NCBI RefSeq assembly: GCF_041146795.1 | Contig: NC_135178.1 | Coordinates: 6,764,844-6,828,843, forward strand | Origin: Maylandia zebra | Lineage: Eukaryota; Chordata; Actinopteri; Cichliformes; Cichlidae | Length of the DNA stretch: 64,000 nt | Reading direction: 5' to 3' | Shown: positions 52,001-62,065 of the stretch, piece by piece | How the letters are laid out: each line of letters begins with the position of its first letter | How positions within the stretch are numbered: the first letter of the stretch is position 1 | Notes under the pieces: model-generated | The model's database searches: none | Told to the model about the DNA's origin: nothing | The model's input: the letters and a program-made list of their open reading frames with translations, nothing else | Translations under genes and position numbers: made by a program

Positions 52001-55000
52001 GTATCATAAGTTTACCAGTCTCACAAATCGTCGTCATAAATACACATTCCTTAACCGTTTATTAATAGGACCTTTGAGCTCAACGGTAATTAATTAGTAG
52101 TGGAAATAATTTCTGGTAGCATCACAGAAATGTAGCAGTGACAATAATACTGTATGCTGTAATCGCACTGGGCAATTAGTGATACAAAAAACCTGTTTTA
52201 TCCTGTGAATAAAAGTATGTGTTTTTGTCAGTGTACCATAATAACAGAAGCGAAACGCAATATTGTGTCAGGACAATTCACTATTTATGCACAATAAATA
52301 AAGGAGCATAGCGCGACCATTTCTGTTCAGCGCCAGACTTGCTTGTAACCTATATCACTAATTATGTTAAGAAAAATGACGCATTAACTACAACAGCAGA
52401 CTGACCTTTGTGTAAATGCTTGGAGCAGACTAACCTGTGAGCTGGAGTGTTCTGGGACGTTATATTTGGTCTTTGAATGGCTGCAATCCAGGCCACCCGT
52501 CGCGTCTTTGTCACTTCGGAAACATGGCTCGAACAATTTCTCTTCAACGACGTAATCCGATAACAACCGATCTCTTTACCCGTCGGCTTCCCGTGGCTGT
52601 CATGCGACCGGCTATTGCAGTTAATAATACAACGGCTTCTTGACATTTTTGTGTTTCTTTTTATCGCTGTGTGACTAATTTTAATTGAAAGCCTGCGTGC
52701 GCTAGTACCTCTTGCCACGAGTTCCCAGAATCCTTTGCGGTTCTACCCGTGAATGACGTCACATTTTCAATCTCTATATAATATGCATGTTAAATTTTAT
52801 ATTTGGGGTAAAATATCAAGTCTTTTCAAGTAAACCGGTTCAAGTCCAATTCAAGTCCCAAGTCATTGGTGTAAAAGTCCAAGTCAAGTCACAAGTCTTA
52901 GAACATTTTTTCAAGTCAAGTCTAAAGTCATAAAATTAATGACTCGAGTGAGTCCAAGTCATGTGACTCGAGTCCACACCTCTGTGATAAACATACGAGT
53001 GGATCCAGGAGATTGTTCATGTAGTACAGTGATTATTTGGCACAGCTACTCCACACTGTGAAGAAACCCTGGGACCAGGAGGAGAGACTGGGAGGATCAG
53101 GAAGAATAGCTGGCTTCAAAATCTGCCAAATCAAACACACAGATCTGTCCTCTGTGGTGGCCTCTTGTGAATAAGGGAGCAGCTGAAAGAAGCTTTATGT
53201 CAAATAAGTACACAAGGATCGTGGTGATGCGGTAATGGTTGAGCTGTTGAGGTGACAGGACATACATGTTTGTACCTTAAACAAAGCTGGGCTAGCTCGC
53301 CATTCTCTTTTTAGTTTTCCAGTCTTCTCATGTAAAGAACAAAGAAACAAAGAAACAGTGGAATTCCACTGTCCACATCTTATGTGTTCATATGTGTTTA
53401 ATGTGTATGTATTTGGTTTGATGGGACTTATTCTCTTCATTCTCTGCTCTATATGTTATTGTTGGACACTGCTAGGGTAGCTTTGCATGATTAACTGATC
53501 AGAATAATCCTCGTCTCTCTCATGCATGACTTTGGTGAGGCCTTACATTGTCTGGACTTTCTTCTTCTGTCTTTGCTCCTTTTCCTCTTAATTTAAGTCA
53601 GCTTTCTCTTGATTGGCTGCCCCTCGTGAACAACAGGTTTAAACAGGAAACGAGTTAAAGCCTGAGCTGTGTGCTTGAGAGGATCATGTTAGGGATGCTG
53701 TCACTGTCACTGAGATCATATAGAACAAAGAGCAGAAAACTTAGGATTAGTTGTGCTTTAAGGCAGAACTAATGGGGCTCCTAATGAATAAATAAATAAA
53801 TAATGCAGATGGAGACGTCCAGATCGACTCTGGTGTTAATTCCTGTGTCTTTGTATGACATGTAAGACTGTGACTGTTATTATGCTAATGGTTACTAATG
53901 GTCTTCTTATTGGTAAATTGACCGAGAGGTAGAGTACTTTTGCTACATGGATACATTTGAGGATGATAATAGCTTAATAAGAAATTTAGGCCTATGTTGT
54001 CAGCAAATAGCAAATCTCTGTATGTGTAATCAGTCTGTGTTCTCTGTGTTTGTGTTAGATGGGTGACGCATGTCTGTCTGAGTCTCCGGAGGAGGAGGAC
54101 AATGACAGTCCGGGTCCACTCAGGGGAGACCACAGCCCCAAAACCTCGCTGCAGGAACCTCTGTCTCCTTCTGTAGATGACTGGCTCGGAAGCCCCCGCA
54201 AACGCACCCAAACCCTCCCCACCTTCAACTGCCCGCTCACCGGGATGGCAGCCAAGACCGAAGCCCTCAACAGGTGGAGTCGGATCCAGGAAAGCACAGA
54301 CGAGAAGAGCGGCACGCTGTCAGAGGACATTTTTAAAATCCTAGACCTGCGAACGTCAGGATCATTTTTCGGGGGGTCTACAATGAGTAACAAAGAGGAG
54401 GAGGACAGATTGACCACTCGGAGGGGGAGTGAGAATTTAGTTTCTTCCACTTCTGTGCCGCAAACCCCTGAAAGTGACTTCCAGTATCCCCGGATGCTCT
54501 CTAATAAGAAGAGTGTAGACACCACACCAGTGAGCAGTCCTCCTCCACAGGTCAACAGCATGCCAGAGCTGAAGAAAGACCCCGGGCAGCCACTTCTAGA
54601 CAGGTGAGATTAGCAAAAGAGTCACATGGACACCCTGACCCACCATTTCAGCCATTAAACACTAATTTTCCTAAAATAAAATGTTTTAGAAATACTGAAA
54701 TGAAATGCTCAATTTCTACCCCGAAACTGTAGAGTGTAGATGTGCTGTTGCAGAACACTTAGAGCCTGGATTCAATGTGAGAGAATCTTATATGAGCAAA
54801 GCAGACCCTGGAGTATAATAAACATAAATTGAACTAGATTCCTGGAAACTTAAAATGAGTTTATTTATACTGGAAACAAGTCCATGTGTTCACACAAAAC
54901 TGACGTGAGTTATTTGGAGGGAAAACTGCCGGTGCAGAAACTCTTCCTGGCACAGCTTAGCTTTTCCTTTGCCTTTCTTACTGCACATGTGAACCTGTTA

Positions 55001-55222
55001 ATGTCTGTCATTGCCTCTTGCAGTTTGCAGCAGGAGAACAAGGAACTGAAGGCCACCGTGGCAGAGCTCCAGTCGGCCCTGGAGGCTGAACGCCGCCGTG
55101 TGGCCGCTCTGGAGATCTGCCTAAAAAATGCAGAACGCAGCAGAGACGAGGCCCAGAGACGCAACGGCGAGCTGCAAAGAGACATTCAGCAGTTCCTCAT
55201 GAGAGAGAAAGCTCCTACTTAA
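37075..55222 (+). CDS. arhgap25: Rho GTPase-activating protein 25
   Basis: Eleven coding exons: 37075-37138, 41197-41399, 43462-43549, 43715-43828, 46141-46345, 49857-49989, 50117-50190, 50384-50505, 50883-51037, 54059-54603, 55024-55222 (TAA 55220-55222). Phases join to 633 residues; human ARHGAP25 is about 645. It accelerates GTP hydrolysis by Rac-type GTPases, in mammals mainly in phagocytes. Seen: N-terminus [11 protein letters not shown] as in a human ARHGAP25 isoform; PH domain about 48-150 (GWLKKQ...[11 protein letters not shown]); RhoGAP about 157-334 with arginine finger R200 in EEGIFRLPG and [13 protein letters not shown]; acidic, Ser-rich linker (exon 10) with RKRTQTLP; C-terminal coiled coil from about 568. 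The RhoGAP and start sequences, plus bmp10 next door, favour ARHGAP25 over ARHGAP22/24. The exon 6 donor (GAG/gtgcac) is weak. Confidence 0.95.
37139..38543. other. arhgap25 intron 1, first part
   Basis: No exon recognised. Poly-T at 37857-37871. Confidence 0.4.
38544..38653. repeat. Perfect 45-bp inverted repeat (hairpin)
   Basis: Arms 38544-38588 and 38609-38653 are exact reverse complements over 45 bp (left arm begins GTCTAAGGAGCTTGGAAAG) around a 20-bp spacer AGAGGTGAAACGTCTTCAAG. In arhgap25 intron 1. The right arm continues into 'tacgatgacctgggtgactgagaacc', resembling a dispersed fish repeat that I cannot name, so the left arm may be an inverted duplication of it. Confidence 0.93.
38704..39450. 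mobile_element. Tc1/mariner-like non-autonomous element (about 747 bp)
   Basis: The left end TATAGTACTTTACCAAAAGT and the complement of the right end TACAGTGCTGTACAGAAGTC match over about 32 bp with several mismatches, starting at TA as expected for Tc1/mariner. The interior (gaccaatccatgactgatag, ccacactgattcaata) resembles transposon sequence rather than a gene; no open transposase frame. Confidence 0.6.
39451..41196. other. arhgap25 intron 1, last part
   Basis: AT-rich, no exon supported. 39690-40050 holds 'agccagttagcttattagca', 'aacctggctctacagagag' and 'caggctagcttttgtccc', resembling a dispersed repeat also hinted at 43985-44100. Confidence 0.35.
41400..43461. other. arhgap25 intron 2
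   Basis: No exon or clear mobile element seen; an AT dinucleotide stretch near 42168-42184. Confidence 0.4.
43985..44100 (+). repeat. Dispersed fish repeat fragment
   Basis: In arhgap25 intron 4. 'tttagcttagctaatcaaaa', 'ggaaacagaggaaaacagctagcctggc' and 'ccaaaagtaaaac' in order resemble a common teleost interspersed repeat I recognise by its 'aaacagctagcctggctctgtcc' core. Family not named. Confidence 0.45.
44203..44330 (-). mobile_element. Non-LTR element tail with GAATCA repeats, reverse orientation
   Basis: 'gaatcagaatcagaatactttattgg' followed by A-rich UTR-like sequence is the reverse complement of a common fish LINE terminus (...aataaagtattctgattc). Confidence 0.5.
44331..46140. other. 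arhgap25 intron 4, rest
   Basis: No exon supported. 45090-45480 ('gaggaatcattgactactgcagg', 'ctctcaccacccgctgcagg', 'ctgtcctccactatacaaca') looks like a reverse-oriented LINE fragment, but the call is weak. Confidence 0.35.
46507..48345 (-). mobile_element. L2-clade LINE, 5'-truncated, reverse orientation
   Basis: In arhgap25 intron 5. The minus-strand frame, open from about 48345 to the stop at 47078, shows [38 protein letters not shown], catalytic YADD in [52 protein letters not shown] and IWNKLPESL. It is a different lineage from the 6-8 kb LINE: its tail ends in TTGCC pentamers (46508-46527) after 'aatcaccttgttgttgaatt'. The 3' UTR includes an AAAC microsatellite (46823-46856) and a tandem duplication (46856-47030). 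The endonuclease part is absent. Confidence 0.87.
46856..47030. repeat. Tandem duplication of about 80 bp in LINE 3' UTR
   Basis: 'cagtatataaaatcaaaacag...aaaatcag...agtagtta' and 'tgtaagttttga...tttaagctt' occur twice in order (about 46858-46937 and 46950-47029), each preceded by AAAC units. Confidence 0.8.
48430..48545 (+). mobile_element. Ty3/Gypsy integrase zinc-finger fragment
   Basis: The plus frame at 48443-48530 reads [18 protein letters not shown] and then PECQLV, the spacer and CxxC half of the retroelement integrase HHCC finger. Short and isolated; no other Gypsy domains alongside. Confidence 0.65.
48565..49015 (+). mobile_element. Tc1-like transposase relic
   Basis: The plus strand shows 'ggagaaagcctcttctctctaaaaag', [11 protein letters not shown], 'ggcaccttgcagtcattgag', 'tctgtataccaaagtattctagag', 'ggaccttaacagagctgtgcataaac' and 'aagaagagtggccaaaatg', the ordered blocks of the catalytic part of fish Tc1-like transposase. 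Internal deletions and frameshifts make it inactive. The ends were not defined. Confidence 0.8.
49016..49856. other. arhgap25 intron 5, last part
   Basis: No gene or clear repeat recognised. Confidence 0.4.
51038..51278. other. arhgap25 intron 9, first part
   Basis: Plain intron sequence up to the transposon; nothing assigned. Confidence 0.4.
51279..52984. mobile_element. 8-bp-TSD DNA transposon with THAP relic (P-like or hAT-like), 1,706 bp
   Basis: In arhgap25 intron 9. Perfect 8-bp target duplication TGATAAAC (51271-51278 and 52985-52992). The ends CAGAGGTG...CACCTCTG are inverted. Both subterminal 200-bp zones are packed with CAAGTC/AAGTCTCAAGTC motifs; 'cattggtgtaaaagtcc' and 'gtcaagtcacaagtct' words appear at both ends in the same orientation. 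A minus-strand frame inside encodes a THAP-like domain (separate entry). The THAP domain favours the P superfamily; the CAGAGGTG ends and 8-bp duplication also fit hAT. No complete transposase. Confidence 0.85.
52380..52646 (-). pseudogene. THAP-type zinc-finger exon remnant of a transposase
   Basis: The frame starts at ATG 52646-52644 as [10 protein letters not shown] and ends near [11 protein letters not shown]. It shows the order expected of THAP C2CH fingers: CxxxC, a Trp ([10 protein letters not shown]), and CxxH (CSKH). The spacing between the Cys pair and CxxH is 63 residues, a little longer than usual, and the frame ends without the C-terminal AVPTFAM-like box or a catalytic domain. 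Interpreted as a remnant inside the transposon, not an arhgap25 exon, since it is antisense. Confidence 0.6.
52993..54058. other. arhgap25 intron 9, last part
   Basis: No exon recognised; short AAAT repeat at 53788-53802. Confidence 0.4.
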
Positions 55223-55601
55223 ACGTAATTCTGAGATTCACTTACATGTGGGTTTATGATCCTGTTAACAAGGGAAGCCTCATCCATTAACACGGGAACT
55301 GGGAGTCACCGTTTGGTCCTATAGATAAATTATTGACTATTATATTTGTGTTTATTTTAAGGACATGTTTGATCCTCCCGTTTGCAACAGTCACGTCACT
55401 GTATGAATTGCCTTCATTTGGTGTAACTGTCATACAGAACACATTTACATGAATTACTTGCATGGAAATCTAGGGTCAGGCATCAACTCTGCTCAAACCC
55501 TTTGATCCGAGGATAACGGGACTTTAACTAATATGAATGTTAGAGAGTACAAAGAGTGTGTGTCATTCAAACATGTTTCATTTCAGTGGTAAATTAATAA
55601 A
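55223..55601 (+). other. arhgap25 3' UTR and poly(A) signal
   Basis: AATAAA at 55596-55601 lies 374 bp after the stop codon and is followed by a GT-rich segment (gtgtctgtcgatg). A good single 3' end. Confidence 0.65.
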
Positions 55602-58406
55602 GTTGCACAAATTGAAATGTGTCTGTCGATGCGCAAAATGATCTTACAGCTCATTCAAGCTTTTTTGTACCAATATGTGTTGTGTTACCCCCACAGTTCA
55701 AACAAATTAATAACAGAAAACAGAAAAAAAATCTTTCTTGAGGAAAGTTAAGGAACATCGGGACAGATACATGGCTGAAAAAGTTATGTGAACTTCAAAA
55801 AGGTGTCAATCCCGAGACTCTGTAACTCCCATTAAAACCTCTAAGGTCTGTTTAGCTAACTCCGCCCTTCATCAGCACAGTACAGGAGGTTAGGTTTCAT
55901 CTAACTCTCCGTTAAAAGGGGTTAAAAATGGGGGCGTGGCTGCTTTAACTGGCACACCGGATGGTACAAACAGATGCAGCCAATAGGTAGGCGATCATAA
56001 CATCACTCGGGCCAAGAGAGGACTGGACGATGTTATGAAACAAAAGATGGCTACATCCATCTTTAATATACAAGCTATGAGAGAAGCAAACTGTTCAAGC
56101 CTATCCTAGCAGTCATCAGTCTATTGCAGGGCCAGACAATCGAAACAGACAACCATTTCTGCTCATATTCACACCCACGGTCAATTTAGCGTATCCCCAC
56201 GCTTGTGTTTTGACTGTGGGAGGAACCTAGATAACCACAGTCAAACTAGGCCCAGCAATGAATTTGTCTTCTGTGCTGTGGTCCATTCTGGGTCTATGAA
56301 CAAATATCAGAAATTATTCTTTGGTCCCAGTTTGGATTTGTGTTTGCCTGAGAGCAGCAGATTCTGGTGGAAACAGCCCCAGCCTTCCAGTTATTAATAA
56401 CGTACTGGAATATCCACTAAAACCCCACAATATCATGACAGAAGCGCGGGGAAAGGTTAGGTGAATATCCAGACCTTTCCCTCAGGAGTTGGCGAAGACA
56501 ATGGGTCTTCGGCAACTCTGGGTCCTCCTGGATGTGTTTGAAAATGGTGACTTAGTCAATGTTTTGTCAACGATGTCTCCATGTAGTCAAAAATGATTAT
56601 GTACTACTTTAAAAACAGTAAACAGCAGAGGTTTTGTGGTGAAAATTGTGTTGATTTTCAATAGTCGTAAAAGGATAACACTGGGGAGTGAACACACAGA
56701 TAGAAATCATTAAAATTCAGAAACAGGATATCAGGACTTAATATCTGCTTCCTATAAGGTTTGGTCCAAAAATAGCAACTGTGCGCTCCCTAAATCCTCA
56801 GTTGTTACACTCTTGGGCCGATAATGGAGACCATATGGAGGGGCCTGACTCTGTGTGCAAATAGACATTTTTTACTATCAAGCTTTCTTTAGTCCACCAG
56901 GAAGATGTGACGGCCTGTTGCAGCAGCAGTTTAACAAAGAGGCAGATAACAAGAACGTCTGTCAACCATCAGCCTGGCAGATGAGTGGCAGAGGCAGGAA
57001 AGGCTCATTCCTTCCCATCTGTGACGCACCAAAATCAGGAGTGTATCTGCGGGTCACACAAAGAAGCTCAGGAATGAAGGACAGTTGTGTAGTGAGACGA
57101 GGGTTCAGGTGACGAACCGAGCAGTTGTTCGGATCTGATTGGAAGCCAGCGTGAATCGTTGCTAACTAGTGTCATCAGAGTCTCTCACGGCTTAGCTGTT
57201 TGTTTGCTTCACACGTACTGTAGCGTGTAGCACGTGCCAATACATTGGACGAGGCCTCGGACGCCTGCTTCATTAGTCACCCAGTTTCCACTGCCATCAC
57301 CTTTGACTTGTTCCTGTTATTCTAATTGAGAGGAATGCCTTGCAAGCTGGTGCCCCAGATGAAATGTCGTGAGCGTGCCTCACCTATTCTTGATTTCAGT
57401 TAACCCCTTTTCAGACATACTGCTGCTCTTCTCAGAGGAGGAAGTAACTTTCAGCAAGCGTTACACAAGTGTGGAAGTGGCTGAACGAACGGGAATGAGG
57501 ATTTTTGTACTGCTCTGTCATTCTCACGAGCTACTTGAAATGTTGTCAAGACCCAAAGTGAACTCAGTATCTTTTACGCTCTATCATTAAGGCCTCACAC
57601 CTCATTGCATTTCAATTTCATTTGTGCCACCGTTGCCTAATAGATGCATCCTGTGCACTGAACGATATCAACAGACCTGTGGTGTATTTTGTCCAAAAAA
57701 AAAGAGAAATGGTCAATGGAGCCTAGGCAGCAGCTCGCAAGAATCCACCATTTACAAAGCAAATAAACAAGTGCAGAATATCAACTCTGGAGCACCCACC
57801 CAAACAAAATAGCTCTTCCACAAGGAAGAGGCTACAGGACAGTGTTTACAAAATCCTCATTAAGGAAGTTGTGAGATAACACGGTCATGTGCATCTCACA
57901 AAGTTGAAGGGAAAGCAGGCACGCACACACACATACACACACACACCAACTAAAAGACCATACGCACAGAAGCAATGCAGAGCCCACCATAGCATAGATA
58001 AGGGACAGAAAGAAAGAGCTGGCAACAGAGAGCAGAGCACAGAGGGAGACTGACAGAGCAGAGGACACAACAGAGATGAGTCGGACGGACAAAGACGAGC
58101 CTCGGCCACCCTGCCACCGGAACTACAGCGGCGTCGCAAAGGACATCAAAAGGTGTGCGTGAGAATAAATGCTGTGAGGTCTGGAAGACAGCATCAGGAA
58201 TACACACGCAGAGAGGCTCACACTGGCCTGTGCAAGGGCCACCAACACTTTTCAGCTGAAAGAACTTTTTAGCCTGCAGATAAACTGATCTTTACCTAAA
58301 TTAACCTCTGAATTAGAGATCTTTTTTTTCTTTTCTTTTTTTTCATGAACTCATCCAAAGACAACCCTAGAGGGCATAAATTAAATTGCTGCAGATTATT
58401 TCTCCC
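55602..58406. other. arhgap25-bmp10 intergenic region
   Basis: No coding gene supported. 56100-56225 ('tctattgcagggccagacaa', 'caaccatttctgctcatattcacacccacggtcaattta', 'ttgactgtgggaggaac') matches a widespread fish repeat pattern. A CA-rich stretch lies at 57922-57948. The last 500 bp presumably contain the bmp10 promoter and 5' UTR; an AGATAAG motif is at 57996-58002. Confidence 0.45.
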
Positions 58407-60374
58407 ATGGCGAGCACTTGGGTCTCTCAACTGGGAACCATTTGCACCTCCAAGACCTTGTTCTTGACATACTCCATCCTGCTGCTTCAGGGGCCCCTCT
58501 GTGGAGAGACTAGCCCCATCTCCAGTGCCCGTCAGAGACAGCGTCCCGCTCCGGGTCTCGGAGACGGGCATGGAGGGGTTGTGGATTTATCGTTGCTGGA
58601 GCAGGACGGCAACAAGGATGTGCAAAACCTGCTGGAGAGCCTAAAAGAACAGTTTCTGCGTACTTTCAACCTCTCTGGCATGGGTCCTCCTTCCTTAGCT
58701 CCTGGAAGTACACGACAGGAGCCACCTGAATACATGATGGAGCTCTACAACCGCTTTGCTAATGACCACAGTGCCATGCCCACGGCAAATATCATCCGCA
58801 GCTTCAAAAACGAAGGTACGTCACTGCTCAGTATCTTGTCGATAATGTAGATTGAAGAAAAGAGATACTTTTTTCCCTCTGAATTATCCTAACCTTAAAT
58901 TATGGTAAAGCTTTGCCTAAATGTTCTGACACACATCCAAACATTTTCATTTTTCCAAAACAAAACAGCCACAACAAGAAATCCTTTAATTTTCCTCTAA
59001 AGCACGGGGTTAGGAATAAGGGCTACTTGTCCTTAATGACGACCTTACAGGGTTAAATGCAAAGTTAATACGTGTAATGATTTTTCTTATCACTTCTTAT
59101 TCTTATCACTGTGATCTGTAAGACTTGTGAAACTGGTCTCCTTTCAGATATGTACAAAGTTTAGTATTTGATTTAGTTCATGACACTGAAACTCTTCCTT
59201 AGTTTAAAAAGCCTTTTATTTCAAAATGTTATTTCTACTTTGACATGACGGTTTGGATTAAATTCAAACAGGAGTTCAAAGTTTCTCTGTCTTGAATAAG
59301 CAAGTTTATGTCTGAACCACTTTTTTTTCTCCTCGCCCAGATTCCTCTCCCAGTGCTGTTGGTGTGGGAGGAGTGAGGCGCCACCCTCTCCTCTTCAATG
59401 TGTCAGTCCCACATCATGAACGCATCACAGCTTCTGAGCTTCGCCTCTACACCCTAGTCCAGACCGATCGCCACCTCTATGCTGGTGTCGACCGCCGGGT
59501 AACTATCTACGAGCTGGTATCGCATGACGATAACGTGACGGATGCGAACGCTGCCAGAGGAGACGCATTCAGCGGAGGAGAGGAGCGGATAGAGTTGGTG
59601 GAACTGGCTTCGCGCCAGGTCTACGGCACCGATAACGGCTGGGAGGCGTTTGACCTCACTGCTGCTGTGCAGCGCTGGCATGGATCTGACGATGGAACCA
59701 CACACAGGTTGGAGGTGCATATTGCCAGCATCGCCGATGATGGTAATGTTCAAGACGTGACAGAAGCCAACAAAGACAGCAGTCTGCCTCAAGGGGACAT
59801 GAAGATTGACACGAGCCCAGAGAAAAAACACAAACCCCTGCTAATTGTTTTCTCCGATGATCAGAGCAGCGATCACCGCGATGACAGGCGGGAACTGAAT
59901 GAGATGATCGACCACGAAACCTCTAACATGGTCGTGCAGAATGACTTTGGGACTTGGGGGAGTGAAGAAAGTGAGCCAGATGAGGAAGACCTAATCCAAA
60001 TGCGCTCCAATCTCATCTATGACTCGGCTTCTCGCATTCGCCGCAACGCCAAGGGAAACCACTGCAAGAAGCAGTCTCTGTACGTAGAGTTCAAGGACAT
60101 TGGATGGGACAGTTGGATCCTTGCCCCCACTGGTTATGATGCCTTTGAGTGCAGTGGAATTTGTTCCTACCCACTGACAAAGCACGTCACACCCACCAAG
60201 CACGCCATCGTCCAGACACTGGTCAACATCAACAGCCCTCAGAAGGCAGCACGAGCGTGCTGTGTGCCCACCAAGCTGGACCCCATCTCCCTGCTGTACC
60301 TGGACGACACGGGGGTGGTCACCTACAAGTACAAGTATGAAGGCATGGTGGTGGCCGAGTGTGGCTGCAGATAA
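58407..60374 (+). CDS. bmp10: Bone morphogenetic protein 10
   Basis: Two coding exons, 58407-58815 and 59341-60374 (TAA 60372-60374), 480 residues; the Asp codon is split after SFKNE (phase 1). A secreted TGF-beta ligand for ALK1/BMPR2-type receptors, in vertebrates expressed in embryonic heart and needed for cardiac and vascular development. Seen: hydrophobic signal near 18-30 (TLFLTYSILLLQG); prodomain with PPEYMMELYNRF, ANIIRSFKNE, HPLLFNVSVPHHE, LRLYTLVQTD, KPLLIVFSDDQSSD; furin site RIRR before NAKGNHC (mature domain starts at 60045, 109 residues); seven-cysteine knot ending ECGCR; GWDSWILAP and CCVPTKLDPISLLYLD match BMP10 better than BMP9. The prodomain is longer than in the 424-residue human protein, with extra acidic segments. 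ATG 58407 is the first ATG in frame with the signal. Confidence 0.96.
58816..59340. other. bmp10 intron
   Basis: The single intron, GT (gtacgt) to AG (ctcgcccag), AT-rich; no other element seen. Confidence 0.9.
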
Positions 60375-61565
60375 TCCGGACTATCTTAGAAAGTCTACTG
60401 AAAGTCTTACGATAAGAGGAAGGACAAAATAACTAAAGAGAGGGAGATGAACTGAGAATGCAGATTCCTACAGTCTCTATAAGGGTTCCTCAGCAGGACT
60501 GAATGTGTTCAGTCACTATGCATGAAACTATAAGAACTCTCAAATGTGCAGCAAATATAATATCTTGTACCACGAGACACATTATTTCATCTTATACAGC
60601 AAAGGTGAATATGGACGTTGTTGTCAATAACGATGCACGTCCTCATACACGTAAGACTAGAAAGTCTCAAGATTTCCCAAAGAACCAAGCCCATCCTGCA
60701 GCCTGGTGGGAACTAGTGGGCCCGCTGCCCCCCTCCCTCTCCCCTTTCCCCTGACATCTGCCTTCCTCTCCACTTATCTCTAGCCTCCCCACTTGATGCA
60801 AACACTAATCAGCACTTCATGTGCCTCGGCGCAGTGAAATGACCTCCCCGAGGCAACCTGACAAGGCATGAACTCTCCAGGCCCACCGCCTGCCTCCTGT
60901 GGCCTCCTGATACGTGGGTACTGTGCTGAGGTCCCAGTGTCAGGGTTATCAATCCTAACCCCATTTCCCACTTCACATGCCTCTTTTCCACTCCCCCGAG
61001 CCTCAGTGATAACAAGGTGTTGTTGGTTGAGAACCATGTATGCCACCACTCAGCTTCGGAGAACTTAAAGCCGCTGTGAGAAGCTTTTGAGGTGATGCTT
61101 CGGGGGGAGTGAGGCATGGGTGGGCCACATTCCTAGGCAACAAACATTCTTAACTAGCTTGTCTTGCTGACCTAGCACTGTGTGGACCCCCCCTCCACCC
61201 ACCCACCCACAGACACACAAACTGGACATATCTCCAACTCCTTTGTTTTTCCCACTTTGATGGTAAATGTCTTTGTTGGAACATTACTGTGGAGTGGGGA
61301 AGCAGCTACACATCATCCATAGATGGATTCCCAAAGAAGATCATTATTTTCTTTTGTTAAAGGCCTTTTGATACCTCTGCTGCTTGTGTCAAATAAAAGA
61401 CTATTTATTGTTCTAATTTATTGATTTTTATAACAGAGTAGAAAGCTATATATGTATAACTGTAAGTCAGCATAGAGACGTTTTTTGCAACCATGACAAT
61501 GCATTTGCAGCACAAGTGAATTTTGTTGGGAAGAGAAATGCTAACAGTTTCTGAAAGAATAAAGA
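60375..61565 (+). other. bmp10 3' UTR with poly(A) signals
   Basis: No gene follows. AATAAA occurs at 61392-61397 and 61558-61563; either would give a 1.0-1.2-kb 3' UTR. 60680-61200 is GC-richer than the flanks, with C-rich runs. Confidence 0.5.
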
Positions 61566-62065
61566 ATAATTATTAAAAACAAATCCTGAATGAATCGTGT
61601 GCCTGAATCACTGATCCCTGCAGTTTCACCAAACTTGCACATCACCCAGGCCAGCAGTATCAGCTTGCAGGTCACAGTTCGTGCACCACAAGCAAACAAA
61701 GAACCATGGGAAAATAAGTTGTGGCCCCGCTAATGATTAAAACGGACGAGCTACTGCTCGCACTGACAGGTCGCAGGCCGCAGATAGCAATGATGGAAAA
61801 CCTGTTCATAAAAAGCAAAAACAAACAAAAAAAAGCAAAGAAATCTCTTTCTGCTGCTGCAGAGGTTTCTGTGAATGTCTGTGGGATTGCAATCGCAAGA
61901 CTGGCTGTGATGTTGTTTTCACGCACCAATGCACACTGAAGATTTAAATAAAAGATGCAGTTCAGACCTGAAATGCTGAACTCTTTCTGTTCTTTCTGAT
62001 TTGTTAATCATGTGGATCACAATAAAGTTCTATGAAAGGCACTTGTGCTCAGTTTGGGTAAATGA
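61566..62065. other. Intergenic, no gene recognised
   Basis: Nothing assignable; further AATAAA words near 61946 and 62020. Confidence 0.35.

Noticed and set aside
54055..54561. 168-codon minus-strand frame opposite arhgap25 exon 10
   Set aside because: Antisense shadow of a 545-bp exon whose sense frame joins perfectly with its neighbours and matches the ARHGAP25 linker.
60503..61117. Frames of 80-100 codons downstream of bmp10 on both strands
   Set aside because: Lie in the probable 3' UTR, have no recognisable domain and no supporting splice sites.
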